Shown here one piece after another: positions 17,060-25,130 of a stretch of DNA of 64,000 nt. Where the stretch lies: assembly GCA_017936545.1 (NCBI GenBank), contig JAGBFJ010000056.1, positions 1 through 64,000 on the forward strand, given 5' to 3'. The notes beneath the pieces were generated by a model. The model worked only from the letters and a program-made list of their open reading frames with translations, made no database searches and had not been told where the DNA came from. Positions within the stretch are counted from its first letter, which is position 1, and every line of letters starts with the position of its first letter. The position numbers and the translations under genes are program-made. The DNA is from Sutterella sp. (lineage in GTDB: Bacteria > Pseudomonadota > Gammaproteobacteria > Burkholderiales > Burkholderiaceae_F).

Positions 17060-17482
17060 ATGTCGGAAAAAACAGCCGAAGGGCTTTCGCCAGAAACGGT
17101 CGGACGGATTCTCGCGTTTCGCGACGAACGGGATTGGCGTCCGTTTCATAACCCGAAGGATCTGGCCATTTCCATTTCGCTCGAGGCGGCGGAACTGCTC
17201 GAAATCTTTCAGTGGTCCGGCGGGGATCTGGAAGCCGTGAAAAAACGCGGCGAACTCGCTGAAGAGCTCGCCGATGTTCTGATCTATGCCGTGCTGCTGG
17301 CCGATCGGACGGGACTAGGTCTGGATGACATTGTCAGAGCCAAGCTCGAGAAGAATGCCCGGCGCTATCCTGCGGACCTTTCGCGCGGCTCGAGCGCGAA
17401 ATATACGGAGCTGAAGGCGACAGGCCGCTGCGCCGCGGCGGATGCCGGAGACGGTCCGTCCGAAGTGATCAGCGGCGCTTAG
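17060..17482 (+). CDS. MazG-like nucleotide pyrophosphohydrolase
   Basis: A 140-residue cytoplasmic enzyme of the all-alpha NTP pyrophosphohydrolase group (MazG/RS21-C6-like), which hydrolyses nucleoside triphosphates, often non-canonical ones, to the monophosphate. The start at ATG 17060 has a good site (caggag, seven bases ahead). The metal-binding motif is complete: E42-A-A-E45 (SLEAAELLEIF) and later E69-x-x-D72 (EELADVLIY). Residues 22-33 (the DWRPFHNPKDLA segment) match the usual N-terminal signature. The C-terminal 35 residues form a poorly conserved tail that overlaps the convergent gene by 14 bases. Confidence 0.86.
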   Translation: MSEKTAEGLSPETVGRILAFRDERDWRPFHNPKDLAISISLEAAELLEIFQWSGGDLEAVKKRGELAEELADVLIYAVLLADRTGLGLDDIVRAKLEKNARRYPADLSRGSSAKYTELKATGRCAAADAGDGPSEVISGA

Positions 17483-17972
17483 AGGCAAAAGCCGAGAGAA
17501 TGAAGCCCGCAAAGGCAAGGAAGACGGAGGGCGGCGCCAGCATCTCGATGTCTTCATTGGCCGCGACCACGAATGCCATGACACCGGCCATCATCAGCAC
17601 GTTGCCGATGAAGACCAGGAAGGGCTGCTTTTTGCGGGCAGTCCCTGTGCTGCCCGTCCTTGCGCTTCCGGCGGCTGGCGCATTGCGGAATTCATCGGCG
17701 ACCGAACGGGATCGGCTCAGCTGCGGTCTCGGCTGGGGCTGGGGATTGAGCGGCTCGTGCCGCGGTAGCTCTTCGGCCGTTTTGGGCTTGATCTGACGGA
17801 AGACTTCAGCCGCCATTTCACGAACGGACGAAGGCGATGCTTCGGGTGCGGATACGGATGCCGCACCGGAACCGGCGGAGCGGCGGAGCTCTTCGAGCGA
17901 TTCCTGCTGGAGCTTGTCCAGATAAGCGACAAAGTCGCCGTTTTTCGGTTCCAGCCTGGTCGGATCAGTCAT
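17469..17972 (-). CDS. hypothetical protein with two C-terminal membrane helices
   Basis: A protein of 167 residues from ATG 17972 (a TTG ten codons upstream is less likely). Residues 1-110 form a soluble, proline- and serine-rich, probably disordered region with one predicted helix (YLDKLQQESLEELRR). Two hydrophobic helices follow (about 120-138 and 144-160), linked by a short acidic loop (NEDIEML), and the end is basic. It looks like an inner-membrane protein with an N-terminal cytoplasmic tail. No family is recognised. Its end overlaps the MazG-like gene by 14 bases. Confidence 0.62.
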   Translation of the reverse strand: MTDPTRLEPKNGDFVAYLDKLQQESLEELRRSAGSGAASVSAPEASPSSVREMAAEVFRQIKPKTAEELPRHEPLNPQPQPRPQLSRSRSVADEFRNAPAAGSARTGSTGTARKKQPFLVFIGNVLMMAGVMAFVVAANEDIEMLAPPSVFLAFAGFILSAFASKRR

Positions 17973-18052
17973 AGCGGTCGGTCTCAAAATGTGGTTCGGC
18001 AATAAGCATACCGAGAAGTCGCATCAAACGAAAGCGCGTCCGCCGAACTCGC

Positions 18053-20458
18053 TCAGCCGCCGCAGCACGGACAGCGGGGCGGGTGGCCCGGTTTGCCTCC
18101 CGCGGCCTCGGCTGCCATTCTGTCGAGAGCAGGTTTGGCGCGAAGCATTCTGAGGGCATTCGCGACAACAATGAGACAGGTGCCCGTGTCGGCAAAGACG
18201 GCCATCCACATCGTGGCCATGCCGCCCACCGCCAGAAGCGCGAAGATCAGCTTGACGCCGAGCCCAAACACGATGTTCTGAACAAGAATTTCATGCGTCA
18301 GGCGGGACAGACGGACCAGCGTTGCGATCGAGGAGATGCGGTCGTCCATCACTGCGATGTGCGCGGCTTCAATAGCGCTGTCCGTCCCTCGGATGCCCAT
18401 GGCGATGCCGACGTCGGCCTTCGCCAGAGCGGGGGCATCGTTGATGCCGTCGCCGACCATCGCGGTCAATCCGGATTTCTGAAGGCGTTCGATGTGCGTC
18501 AGCTTGTCTTCGGGCAGCAGGTCGGCGGCCACATGGTGAATCCCGGCCTTGTCGGCCAGCGCTTCAGCGGCGGCGCGGGTGTCGCCCGTCAGAAGCCAGG
18601 GCGTCAGGCCGACGGATTCAAGCTGACGAAGACCGTCCTTGGCGTCGGGCTTCATCGTGTCGGCAAAGCCGAAGACCGCCTGTACGCCGAAGCGGTCGGC
18701 CAGGGCCGTGCCCGACATGCCCGCGTCGGCAAACCGCCTGAAGGCCGCACGCGTTTCGTCATCGGCGAGGCCGTCCTCCTCCAGACGGCGGAGGTTGACG
18801 AGACGAACGAGACCGCCGCTGATGCGCCCTTCCACGCCGGCGCCGGGCAGAGCGCGGAAATCCTCCACGTCATAGAAAGGCAGACGTTGTTTTTCGGCCC
18901 AGAGGACCAGCGCTTCGGAAAGCGGATGGCGGTTCATGGCGGCAAGACTGGCGGCCATTGAGCCGGCGAGTCTGGTGTCGAAAGCCGCAATCCAGACCGC
19001 CTCGGTCATCTCTGGTTCGCCTTTGGTGAGCGTTCCGGTCTTGTCGAGCCCGATATTGACGAGCTTACGCGCTTCCTCAAGATAGAGCCCGCCCTTGATC
19101 AGCAGACCGCAGCGGGTGGCTGTTGCCAGTGCGGAAACGATCGTAACCGGCGTGGAAATGACAAGAGCGCAGGGACACGAGATGACAAGAAGGCAGAGCG
19201 CCTTGTAGATCCAGCCGAACCAGTCTCCGTCGAAAAGCGGGGGAATGACGGCTGCCGCGAGGGCGATCGCAAACACGATAGGCGTGTAGACGACGGCGAA
19301 ACGGTCGACGAAGCGCTGAACGGGCGACTTCGACGCCTGAGCATTCTCGACGGCGTCGATGATGCGGGAGGCAAGACTTTCCGAGCTGGCGGCCGTGACG
19401 AGCACTTCAATCGCAGCCGTGAGGTTGACCGTCCCGGACCAGACCGTGTCGCCGACTGATTTTTCAGCGGGCAGTCCTTCTCCGGTGACGGACGACTGGT
19501 CGATCGACGTGCTCCCTTTCAGAATGCGGCCGTCAAGCGGAATGCGGTCGCCGGGCGCAACGCGGACCACGGCGCCGGGACCGACGCTCTCCGCAGGCAC
19601 TTCTTCAAAACGGTCTCCGTGTCTGACCGACGCGGTTTCAGGCGCAGTGTTCATGAGATCGCGGATCGAACGGCGGGCACGCGTCATCGAGAGCTGCTCG
19701 ATGGCTTCCGAAATCTGAAAGAGCACCATTACCATGGCGGCTTCGGGCCAGGCGCCGATCAGGACGCCGCCCGTGACGGCGACCGCCATCAGCGCATTCA
19801 TGTTGAGGTTGCCGTGAAGGACCGCGGAAAGCCCGTTGCGGAAAGTGGTCAGGCCGACCATCGCAATGGCGCCGACGGCCAGCGCGAGCGTCACGGCGCC
19901 GACGGCAGTCTCCGGAAGGGGAAGCATGTCCGGCGCATATTCCGATGCAAGATCGAAGACTTCCGAAAGCAGCGCGACAGCGAGCGCGCAGAAGTAGAGC
20001 CGCCACGGAATGGGCGCAGCATCGGGTTCGCTTCTGCGGCTCTGCATCGGCGAAGCCCTGTAGCCGCATCGGCTGACGGCGGCGACGGCCGCGGCTTCCA
20101 ATGCGTCGTCTCCCGTCAGCGTGATCGTGCGATTCATGATGTTGAAGTCGGCGCCCGTAATTCCTGCTGCGCCGAAGGCCTTCTGGATTTCTCCGGCTTC
20201 GACCGGACAGTCCATTTCCGGCACGCTGAGCACGATTCTCCGTGCGCCGGTTGAAATCACTTCCGCCGGCATACCGAGTTCCGAGAGGGCGGCAAGCAGT
20301 TTGTCCGGATCGAGCCCCTCATGGGTGATGCGGGCGGTTCGCGACGAGTAGTCGCAGACGATGCCTTCGATGCCGGGAATCGCACCGGCGGCCTTTTCAA
20401 CCGCAGAGCCCTCGACGGGACAGCACATCGACGGAATATGAATGATCAGAACGGACAT
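18053..20458 (-). CDS. zinc/cadmium/lead-type P1B ATPase
   Basis: An 801-residue heavy-metal-exporting ATPase of the ZntA/CadA type, which pumps Zn(II), Cd(II) or Pb(II) out of the cytoplasm. The start at ATG 20458 lies about 40 bases downstream of a MerR-type promoter. Two N-terminal metal-binding domains carry MCCPVEG (residues 11-17) and MDCPVEAG (82-89), degenerate forms of the HMA motif common in this subgroup. The CPC transport motif is at 428-430 and the phosphorylation site is DKTGT with D472; GDGINDAPALAKADVG lies downstream. The C-terminus ends in a small cysteine-rich tail (PRCPCCGG) that may bind metal. The gene is divergent from its CadR-like regulator. Confidence 0.92.
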   Translation of the reverse strand: MSVLIIHIPSMCCPVEGSAVEKAAGAIPGIEGIVCDYSSRTARITHEGLDPDKLLAALSELGMPAEVISTGARRIVLSVPEMDCPVEAGEIQKAFGAAGITGADFNIMNRTITLTGDDALEAAAVAAVSRCGYRASPMQSRRSEPDAAPIPWRLYFCALAVALLSEVFDLASEYAPDMLPLPETAVGAVTLALAVGAIAMVGLTTFRNGLSAVLHGNLNMNALMAVAVTGGVLIGAWPEAAMVMVLFQISEAIEQLSMTRARRSIRDLMNTAPETASVRHGDRFEEVPAESVGPGAVVRVAPGDRIPLDGRILKGSTSIDQSSVTGEGLPAEKSVGDTVWSGTVNLTAAIEVLVTAASSESLASRIIDAVENAQASKSPVQRFVDRFAVVYTPIVFAIALAAAVIPPLFDGDWFGWIYKALCLLVISCPCALVISTPVTIVSALATATRCGLLIKGGLYLEEARKLVNIGLDKTGTLTKGEPEMTEAVWIAAFDTRLAGSMAASLAAMNRHPLSEALVLWAEKQRLPFYDVEDFRALPGAGVEGRISGGLVRLVNLRRLEEDGLADDETRAAFRRFADAGMSGTALADRFGVQAVFGFADTMKPDAKDGLRQLESVGLTPWLLTGDTRAAAEALADKAGIHHVAADLLPEDKLTHIERLQKSGLTAMVGDGINDAPALAKADVGIAMGIRGTDSAIEAAHIAVMDDRISSIATLVRLSRLTHEILVQNIVFGLGVKLIFALLAVGGMATMWMAVFADTGTCLIVVANALRMLRAKPALDRMAAEAAGGKPGHPPRCPCCGG

Positions 20459-20506
20459 GGCGCACTTTCGGACGCATTGGCGTCTCAAGAAACAACTGAT
20501 GACGGA

Positions 20507-20537
20507 ATTACACACCCTGAAGCTGCTACAGGGTCAA
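20507..20537 (-). promoter_or_regulatory. MerR-family (CadR/ZntR-type) operator-promoter of the metal ATPase
   Basis: On the minus strand TTGACC (-35, 20532-20537) and TGTAAT (-10, 20507-20512) are separated by exactly 19 bases, the long spacer characteristic of MerR-regulated promoters. The spacer holds the dyad ACCCTGAAGCTGCTACAGGGT (plus strand, 20514-20534), which closely fits known CadR/PbrR/ZntR operators. It drives the ATPase; the divergent regulator gene starts at 20606. Confidence 0.9.
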
Positions 20538-20605
20538 GCGGCTTCTGCCATAATGAACGCTTATTTCCGACAAAGGTTCCAAGCCTCTCTTTCAGGCGCT
20601 TCGCT

Positions 20606-21010
20606 ATGAGAATCGGTGAACTGGCCCGGCTGACCGGGCATACGGCGGAAACCATCCGCTACTATGAGAAATCGGGACTTCTGCCGCCGCCCGAGCGGCT
20701 TCCGAACAATTACCGCACCTACGGCGAGGCGCACGTGATGCGTCTCGAATTCATCCGGCGGTGCCGCACGCTGGATATCGGTCTGGATGAAATCCGGCTG
20801 CTTCTTGAAAGCATCGCCGAGGGCAGTCCCGCCGGTGCCGACCGGGCGCATCTGATGATTCACCGCCATCTGGAGGCGGTGGAAGCGAGAATGCGTGAGC
20901 TGGAGCTTCTGCGCGCAAGTCTTACCGATCTTTCGGCTTCCTGTGCCGGACGCCACGTCGCAGGCTGTCCCTGCGGTCTTCTTGAAAAACTTCGCGGACG
21001 CCGTTCCTGA
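20606..21010 (+). CDS. MerR-family Cd(II)/Pb(II)/Zn(II)-responsive regulator
   Basis: A 134-residue metal-sensing regulator of the CadR/PbrR/ZntR group. The ATG at 20606 gives the standard N-terminus (MRIGELARLTGHTAETIRYY). The winged-helix DNA-binding region (residues 1-70) is followed by the dimerisation helix and a C-terminal metal loop with C-x7-C-x-C (SCAGRHVAGCPC). It is divergent from the ATPase gene and should act on the 19-base-spacer promoter between them, twisting the DNA when metal binds. Cysteine ligands rather than a histidine-rich tail suggest cadmium or lead over zinc, but this is not certain. Confidence 0.9.
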   Translation: MRIGELARLTGHTAETIRYYEKSGLLPPPERLPNNYRTYGEAHVMRLEFIRRCRTLDIGLDEIRLLLESIAEGSPAGADRAHLMIHRHLEAVEARMRELELLRASLTDLSASCAGRHVAGCPCGLLEKLRGRRS

Positions 21011-21020
21011 GGAAAAACAC

Positions 21021-21626
21021 ATGACGGTTACCTTTTCCTTCTGGCAGCTTGCTATGTTTGCCGGTCTCATCGTTCTTGCCGCAGCGATTCCGCTCTGGCT
21101 TCTCTCCCGCCTGGCCGGCGCCGTGCCGCCCGCCGTCAGCGTTCCCGGCAAAAAGGGCGGCGTGGGCGGTCTGCTTCTCGTGACTGTCGGAATTCTCGTG
21201 GTCGAGGCGCTTGCTTCGCTCTGGCATTTCGGCAGAGGTCTCGGAGAAGTCATCCGCATCATGCTGATGGACACGAGCTTCATCTGGCCGGTTCTGCAGA
21301 CGCTGATTCCGGATTTTGCCGCTGCGGTTTTTCTGATGACCGCCGTCTGTGCGCTCGTGTTCGGGCGCAGTCCCCGTGCGCTCGGACTGGCGGTCGTCTG
21401 CGCCTGGCTGGGAGGTCCGCTGACGGCCGTGCTGCGGCACATCTATCTCGGAATCCCGCTCGACATCACGGGGGAACCGACGGCGTTCTGCCTTCTGACG
21501 GTCGTCATCAGCTTTTATCTGCTTTTTTCGGTCCGTTCGGCTCTGACCTACGGCACTGCTTCGGCAAGACGCATGCAGAAGGACTGGCACGAGACTGCGA
21601 TGAAGAACGCCGGCCATGCCCGCTGA
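21021..21626 (+). CDS. DUF2569-like membrane protein
   Basis: A 201-residue inner-membrane protein with about five hydrophobic segments. The start at ATG 21021 has gagg ten bases upstream. After the first helix comes a glycine-containing segment (GGVGGLLLVTVGILVVEAL) followed by helices and an end with YLLFSVRSALTYG. This pattern resembles DUF2569 proteins, a family without a known function. It lies ten bases downstream of the MerR regulator, so it is probably co-transcribed with it, and it overlaps the next gene by 11 bases. A link to metal resistance is suggested by position only. Confidence 0.72.
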   Translation: MTVTFSFWQLAMFAGLIVLAAAIPLWLLSRLAGAVPPAVSVPGKKGGVGGLLLVTVGILVVEALASLWHFGRGLGEVIRIMLMDTSFIWPVLQTLIPDFAAAVFLMTAVCALVFGRSPRALGLAVVCAWLGGPLTAVLRHIYLGIPLDITGEPTAFCLLTVVISFYLLFSVRSALTYGTASARRMQKDWHETAMKNAGHAR

Positions 21627-22134
21627 CCTCACTCAGGCGGCCGGCGGCGTCATGGCCCTCTTTTTCCTGGCACTGATTCTTCATTCGCTCTGGCAGCTCG
21701 GCCGCCGCTTTCCTCCAGTCAGCGATCAGGCGCCTTCCGGCGTTGAAGGATGGCTGATGGCGGTCGCATCGATTGCTGTAACGGCCGGTCTGTTCAATCT
21801 GACGTCATTCGGTCTGCTTCTCAATGCTGCGCTGACCGACGCCGCCCGTTCGGGCGGTTTTCCCGCCGAGTTCTGGATGTCCTACGGCCTGCCGGCGGCT
21901 GCCGGATTCGCCGGCTACCTGTGGGCGGCTCTGCGTCTTATCACAGGCCGCCGTCCGTCCGTTCGCCTCGAGGCGGCAGCGGGATTCTGGCTCTCGGGGC
22001 CGGCTGCGGAAATGCCGGTTCTGCTTGCCGGGCATGGAGATTCTCATTGGGCGTGCATCAGTGCGGGTGCAGCGCTTGCGGTGACGGTTTATCTGTTTTT
22101 CTGTGCACGACCGCGCCACACGTACGGTGTCTGA
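21616..22134 (+). CDS. second DUF2569-like membrane protein
   Basis: A 172-residue membrane protein starting inside the end of the previous gene. It repeats the same layout: an N-terminal helix, a linker, the segment GVEGWLMAVASIAVTAG, three more helices and a terminus resembling that of its neighbour (YLFFCARPRHTYG). The two look like tandem paralogues that have diverged strongly. Translation is probably coupled through the 11-base overlap. Together with the MerR-family gene they form one transcription unit. No function can be given; both ends are well defined by the overlap. Confidence 0.68.
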   Translation: MPADLTQAAGGVMALFFLALILHSLWQLGRRFPPVSDQAPSGVEGWLMAVASIAVTAGLFNLTSFGLLLNAALTDAARSGGFPAEFWMSYGLPAAAGFAGYLWAALRLITGRRPSVRLEAAAGFWLSGPAAEMPVLLAGHGDSHWACISAGAALAVTVYLFFCARPRHTYGV

Positions 22135-22156
22135 ACCGGCGTCTAAGTGAAAGCTC

Positions 22157-22185
22157 TTAACAAATTCGCGCGGGCCCGCTAGAAT
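22157..22185 (+). promoter_or_regulatory. sigma-70-type promoter of iadA
   Basis: TTAACA (22157-22162, 5 of 6 to consensus) and TAGAAT (22180-22185, 5 of 6) are separated by 17 bases. It lies 70 bases upstream of the iadA start with no competing gene between. Confidence 0.75.
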
Positions 22186-22254
22186 GCTCGGGCCGCACGT
22201 CTGACAGAACGTGTGAAGGAATTAGCCGGAAAAGAACAACAGGAGAACCATCCG

Positions 22255-23400
22255 ATGGAACATCCCATTCTGATTAAAAACGCCACCGTCTATGCTCCCG
22301 AAAAGCTCGGCAGCCGCGACATCTTCATTGCTGGCGGCAAGATCGTCGCCATGGAAGAAAAGCTCGACATCGCGCTTCCCGGTCTGGAAGTGATTGATGC
22401 CGCCGGCGCCATCGTGACGCCGGGTCTGATCGACCAGCACATCCATGTGACGGGCGGCGGCGGTGAGGGCGGCTGGAAGAGCCGCTGCCCCGAACTCGTC
22501 TTCTCCGAACTCGTCAGGGCCGGCGTGACCACCTTCCTCGGCGTCTCGGGCACGGACTCGATGTCCCGTTCCATTTCCAATCTGCTTGCCAAGGTCCGCG
22601 GTCTTAAGGAAGAAGGCGCATCGGGCTGGATGTGGACGAGCAATTACTCCTATCCGGTGACGACCATCACGGACTGCGTGAAGACGGAACTCTTTGCGAT
22701 TCCGGAAGTGCTCGGCGTTAAGATCGCCCTCGGCGATCACCGCAGCTCCTTCCCGTCGATGGAACAGGTTCGCGCCATCGTGGCCGACGTCCGCATCTCC
22801 GGCATGCTTACCGGCAAGACGGGCTTCCTCCACGTGCATCTCGGCGACTTCCCGTGCTCCTTCGACATTTTTGATGCGATCGTGGCTTCCGGTCTGCCGA
22901 TCAAGCACATTCGCCCGACGCACGTCGCCCGTCATCCGAAGGTCTTTGAACGTGCGATGGAATTCGCCAAGAAGGGCGGCATGATCGACATCACGACGGG
23001 CGGCGGCTGCTACATGGGCACTGCTGCCGATGCCGTCAAGATGGCTCTCGACAACGGCGTTCCGCTCGACCGCATCACGCTCAGCTCCGACGGTCACGGT
23101 TCGATGCCGCGCTTCAATGAAGCCGGTGAAATGGTGGGCCTCGCGACGGGTTCGATCATGTGCGACATGGAAGCTGTCCGCGATCTCGCCAAGGCCTACG
23201 GTCTTGAAACGGCTCTTCGTCCGATGACCGTCAACATCGCCCGCGCACTCTGCCTCCCGGGTAAGGGCGAAATCGCCGTCGGCGCCGACGCCGACCTTCT
23301 CTTCATGACCGACGACTTTGAAATCACCGATGTCTTCATGAACGGCCGTCAGTGCATGAAGGCGGGCGAAGTCATCGTCAAGGGCGCTTTCGAAGAATAA
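22255..23400 (+). CDS. iadA: isoaspartyl dipeptidase (beta-aspartyl-peptidase)
   Basis: A 381-residue zinc amidohydrolase that splits dipeptides containing an isoaspartyl bond, a product of protein ageing. The start is ATG 22255 with aggag nine bases upstream. The metal-binding H62-x-H64 (DQHIHVTGGGGEGG) and the downstream glutamate match IadA. Further on are the THVARHP histidine region and the catalytic aspartate in LSSDGHGSMPRFNE. The length is close to E. coli IadA (390). It lies behind its own promoter and is followed by a terminator and a YddG-like exporter. It fits a peptide-using life style. Confidence 0.92.
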   Translation: MEHPILIKNATVYAPEKLGSRDIFIAGGKIVAMEEKLDIALPGLEVIDAAGAIVTPGLIDQHIHVTGGGGEGGWKSRCPELVFSELVRAGVTTFLGVSGTDSMSRSISNLLAKVRGLKEEGASGWMWTSNYSYPVTTITDCVKTELFAIPEVLGVKIALGDHRSSFPSMEQVRAIVADVRISGMLTGKTGFLHVHLGDFPCSFDIFDAIVASGLPIKHIRPTHVARHPKVFERAMEFAKKGGMIDITTGGGCYMGTAADAVKMALDNGVPLDRITLSSDGHGSMPRFNEAGEMVGLATGSIMCDMEAVRDLAKAYGLETALRPMTVNIARALCLPGKGEIAVGADADLLFMTDDFEITDVFMNGRQCMKAGEVIVKGAFEE

Positions 23401-23429
23401 TTCTTGTCTGTTAAGGCAAACACGTGAAT

Positions 23430-23466
23430 CTCGTCCGGACGCTTCGGCGTTCGGACGAGTTTTTCT
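23430..23466 (+). terminator. strong terminator directly before the YddG-like gene
   Basis: A 13-base stem (ctcgtccggacgc/gcgttcggacgag, one G-U pair, loop ttcg) is followed by TTTTTC. The T run ends two bases before the ATG of the next gene, which is unusually close, so the hairpin stops iadA transcripts but also occupies the leader of the exporter gene. Confidence 0.88.
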
Positions 23467-23467
23467 T

Positions 23468-24412
23468 ATGAATCAGTCGGCAAAAGCGACCGCTGTCGGT
23501 CTTCTTGCACCGGTGCTCTGGGGCATGAGCGTCGGTATCGTCCGGGGCGTATCCGAGGATTTCGGCATTGCCGCGGGCTTCACCATCATGTACACGATTT
23601 CCTTCCTGCTCCTGCTGATGCTTTTCGGCAGGCCGAAGGTGAGCGTGTTTCCGTGGAAATACCGGATTTTCGGCATCGGTTCAGCCAATTTCTGCGCAGT
23701 CTGCTTCGTTTTCTCGCTTGCCATTTCCGAGGGCGGCACGCAGACGATGCAGGTGGGTATGGTGAACTACATCTGGCCGTGCCTTACCATTCTCTTTGCG
23801 ATTCTCTTCAACGGACAAAGGGCCCGGTGGTGGGTCTGGACAGGGGTGCTCCTCTGCATGGCGGGCGTGCTGATCGTGCTCGGAGGAGAAAGGGGACTCG
23901 ATCCTGAAGAGCTCCGCCGAAATCTTGAGACCAATCCGTGGAGCTACATCATCGCTGCGGCGGGCGCCGTGAGTTGGGCGGCCTACAGCTCCATGACGCG
24001 TGCATGGAGCAACGGCGGCAATCCCGTCGTGATCATTTTTTTCAACGATGCGCTGATTTTTGCCGTCCTTTGGCTCCTCGGCTTCGAGGCTGATCTTGCT
24101 GCTTCCGGCCGCGGTTGGCTCGGCGTTGTGCTCGGTGCCTGTGCAACGGGACTCGGCTACGGCGTGTGGACCTACGGCATGCAGAGAGGAAGCATGACGC
24201 TGCTGGCGATCGGTTCCTACTTCACGCCAGTGCTCTCCTGTCTGTTTGCATCCTTCTGGATCGGTGCTGATCTCTCGCCGACCTTCTGGCAGGGCGTGAT
24301 GCTGGTAGTGGCCGGCTCGCTGGTCTGCTGGCTTTCCACGCGAGGGCTCAAGGCGCCGGAGGCGGCAGGCGAGCCTATTGAGCATCAATCGGACAAACGG
24401 GCTGATTTGTGA
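23468..24412 (+). CDS. YddG-like EamA/DMT aromatic amino-acid exporter
   Basis: A 314-residue transporter of the drug/metabolite (EamA) superfamily with ten membrane segments in two EamA repeats (about 5-140 and 165-300). It resembles YddG, which exports aromatic amino acids: the N-terminus (GLLAPVLWGMSVGIVRGVSE), the motif VNYIWPCLTILFA in helix 4 and YGVWTYGMQRGSM in the second repeat are characteristic. The ATG at 23468 is the right start by comparison with YddG length, yet no ribosome binding site is visible because the terminator of iadA directly precedes it. Its end overlaps the pepT remnant frame by four bases. Confidence 0.85.
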   Translation: MNQSAKATAVGLLAPVLWGMSVGIVRGVSEDFGIAAGFTIMYTISFLLLLMLFGRPKVSVFPWKYRIFGIGSANFCAVCFVFSLAISEGGTQTMQVGMVNYIWPCLTILFAILFNGQRARWWVWTGVLLCMAGVLIVLGGERGLDPEELRRNLETNPWSYIIAAAGAVSWAAYSSMTRAWSNGGNPVVIIFFNDALIFAVLWLLGFEADLAASGRGWLGVVLGACATGLGYGVWTYGMQRGSMTLLAIGSYFTPVLSCLFASFWIGADLSPTFWQGVMLVVAGSLVCWLSTRGLKAPEAAGEPIEHQSDKRADL

Positions 24413-24489
24413 CCTACGTTGATCAGCAGCGAGATTCGGCAGGAATAGTGACTGCTCCTAGACTTGACTGCCTGCAATCCGTGCACGGC

Positions 24490-24630
24490 CTGCGGTGTCC
24501 TAGCGTCTTTACCGGCGGCATGAACTTCCACGGCGTGTATGAATGCATTCCCGTGAAGTCGCTGGAGAAAGCGGCCGAGGTGGCCGTGATGCTGGCGCGC
24601 ATGTCGGCGGAAGTCAAGTCTCTCCGATAA
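24490..24630 (+). pseudogene. pepT: C-terminal remnant of a peptidase T gene
   Basis: About 46 codons encode the C-terminal end of peptidase T: CPSVFTGGMNFHGVYECIPV, then SLEKAAEVAVMLARMSAEVK and SLR before the stop. Over the last 44 residues 31 are identical by eye to the intact PepT encoded at 47433-48698. The sequence upstream (24412-24489) shows no PepT similarity, so the first roughly 375 codons are gone. Starting the frame at the GTG overlapping the exporter stop gives a 73-residue protein that is unlikely to be functional. This is a relic of a second pepT gene, cut off by deletion. Confidence 0.88.
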
Positions 24631-24670
24631 GACCAACAGGTGCGGACGGGACAGGAGTCCGCATGAAAAC

Positions 24671-24699
24671 GGGGGATCCTTCGCTGGAAAGGATCCCCC
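24671..24699. terminator. bidirectional terminator
   Basis: An 11-base perfect stem (gggggatcctt/aaggatccccc) lies between the pepT remnant and the convergent lipoprotein gene, with a T-rich sequence (gttttc) on the minus-strand side. Confidence 0.83.
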
Positions 24700-24725
24700 G
24701 ATTCATTTGAAGGCGAGGCCTGAAA

Positions 24726-25130
24726 TTACTTCTGCGTATTGCTGAAGTCAGTCAGATCTTCAACGTCGAAGGTGCCGGTGAGGCCCTTGTATTCGGGACG
24801 ATAGTCGAGGCCCTTCTGGCAGCGGAATTCAAGCCAGCCGGAAGCGGGACGGCTGCCGTCCTTGGCGCCGTCCTCGGTCGAGCCGCGGATGGGCAGCATG
24901 GCCTGACGCTCGCGTTCGCAGAACTTGACGGCACTCGTATAAAGGTGCTCGGCAAGACGGTTGGCCTGATGCTCGCCCGGCCATTTGGCGTCAATGCGCC
25001 AGACGCTTCCCACCACGTTCACGATGTTCTGCTCGCGGTTGAGGTACTGCGTGTGCTCTTCCTTGATGGTCTGGCAGCCCGAAAGAATGGCGGCCGACAG
25101 GGCGGCCGCGAGAAGCATTTTCTTGTTCAT
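24726..25130 (-). CDS. putative lipoprotein
   Basis: A 134-residue predicted lipoprotein, starting at ATG 25130, with a lysine-rich N-terminus, a hydrophobic stretch and a lipobox (LSGC, cysteine at residue 19). The mature protein is hydrophilic and contains two further cysteines (FCERERQ and FRCQKG) that could form a disulfide. No family is recognised. It is a single gene, ended by the shared hairpin at 24671. The upstream 324-base region also carries the leader of the divergent ABC transporter. Confidence 0.72.
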   Translation of the reverse strand: MNKKMLLAAALSAAILSGCQTIKEEHTQYLNREQNIVNVVGSVWRIDAKWPGEHQANRLAEHLYTSAVKFCERERQAMLPIRGSTEDGAKDGSRPASGWLEFRCQKGLDYRPEYKGLTGTFDVEDLTDFSNTQK

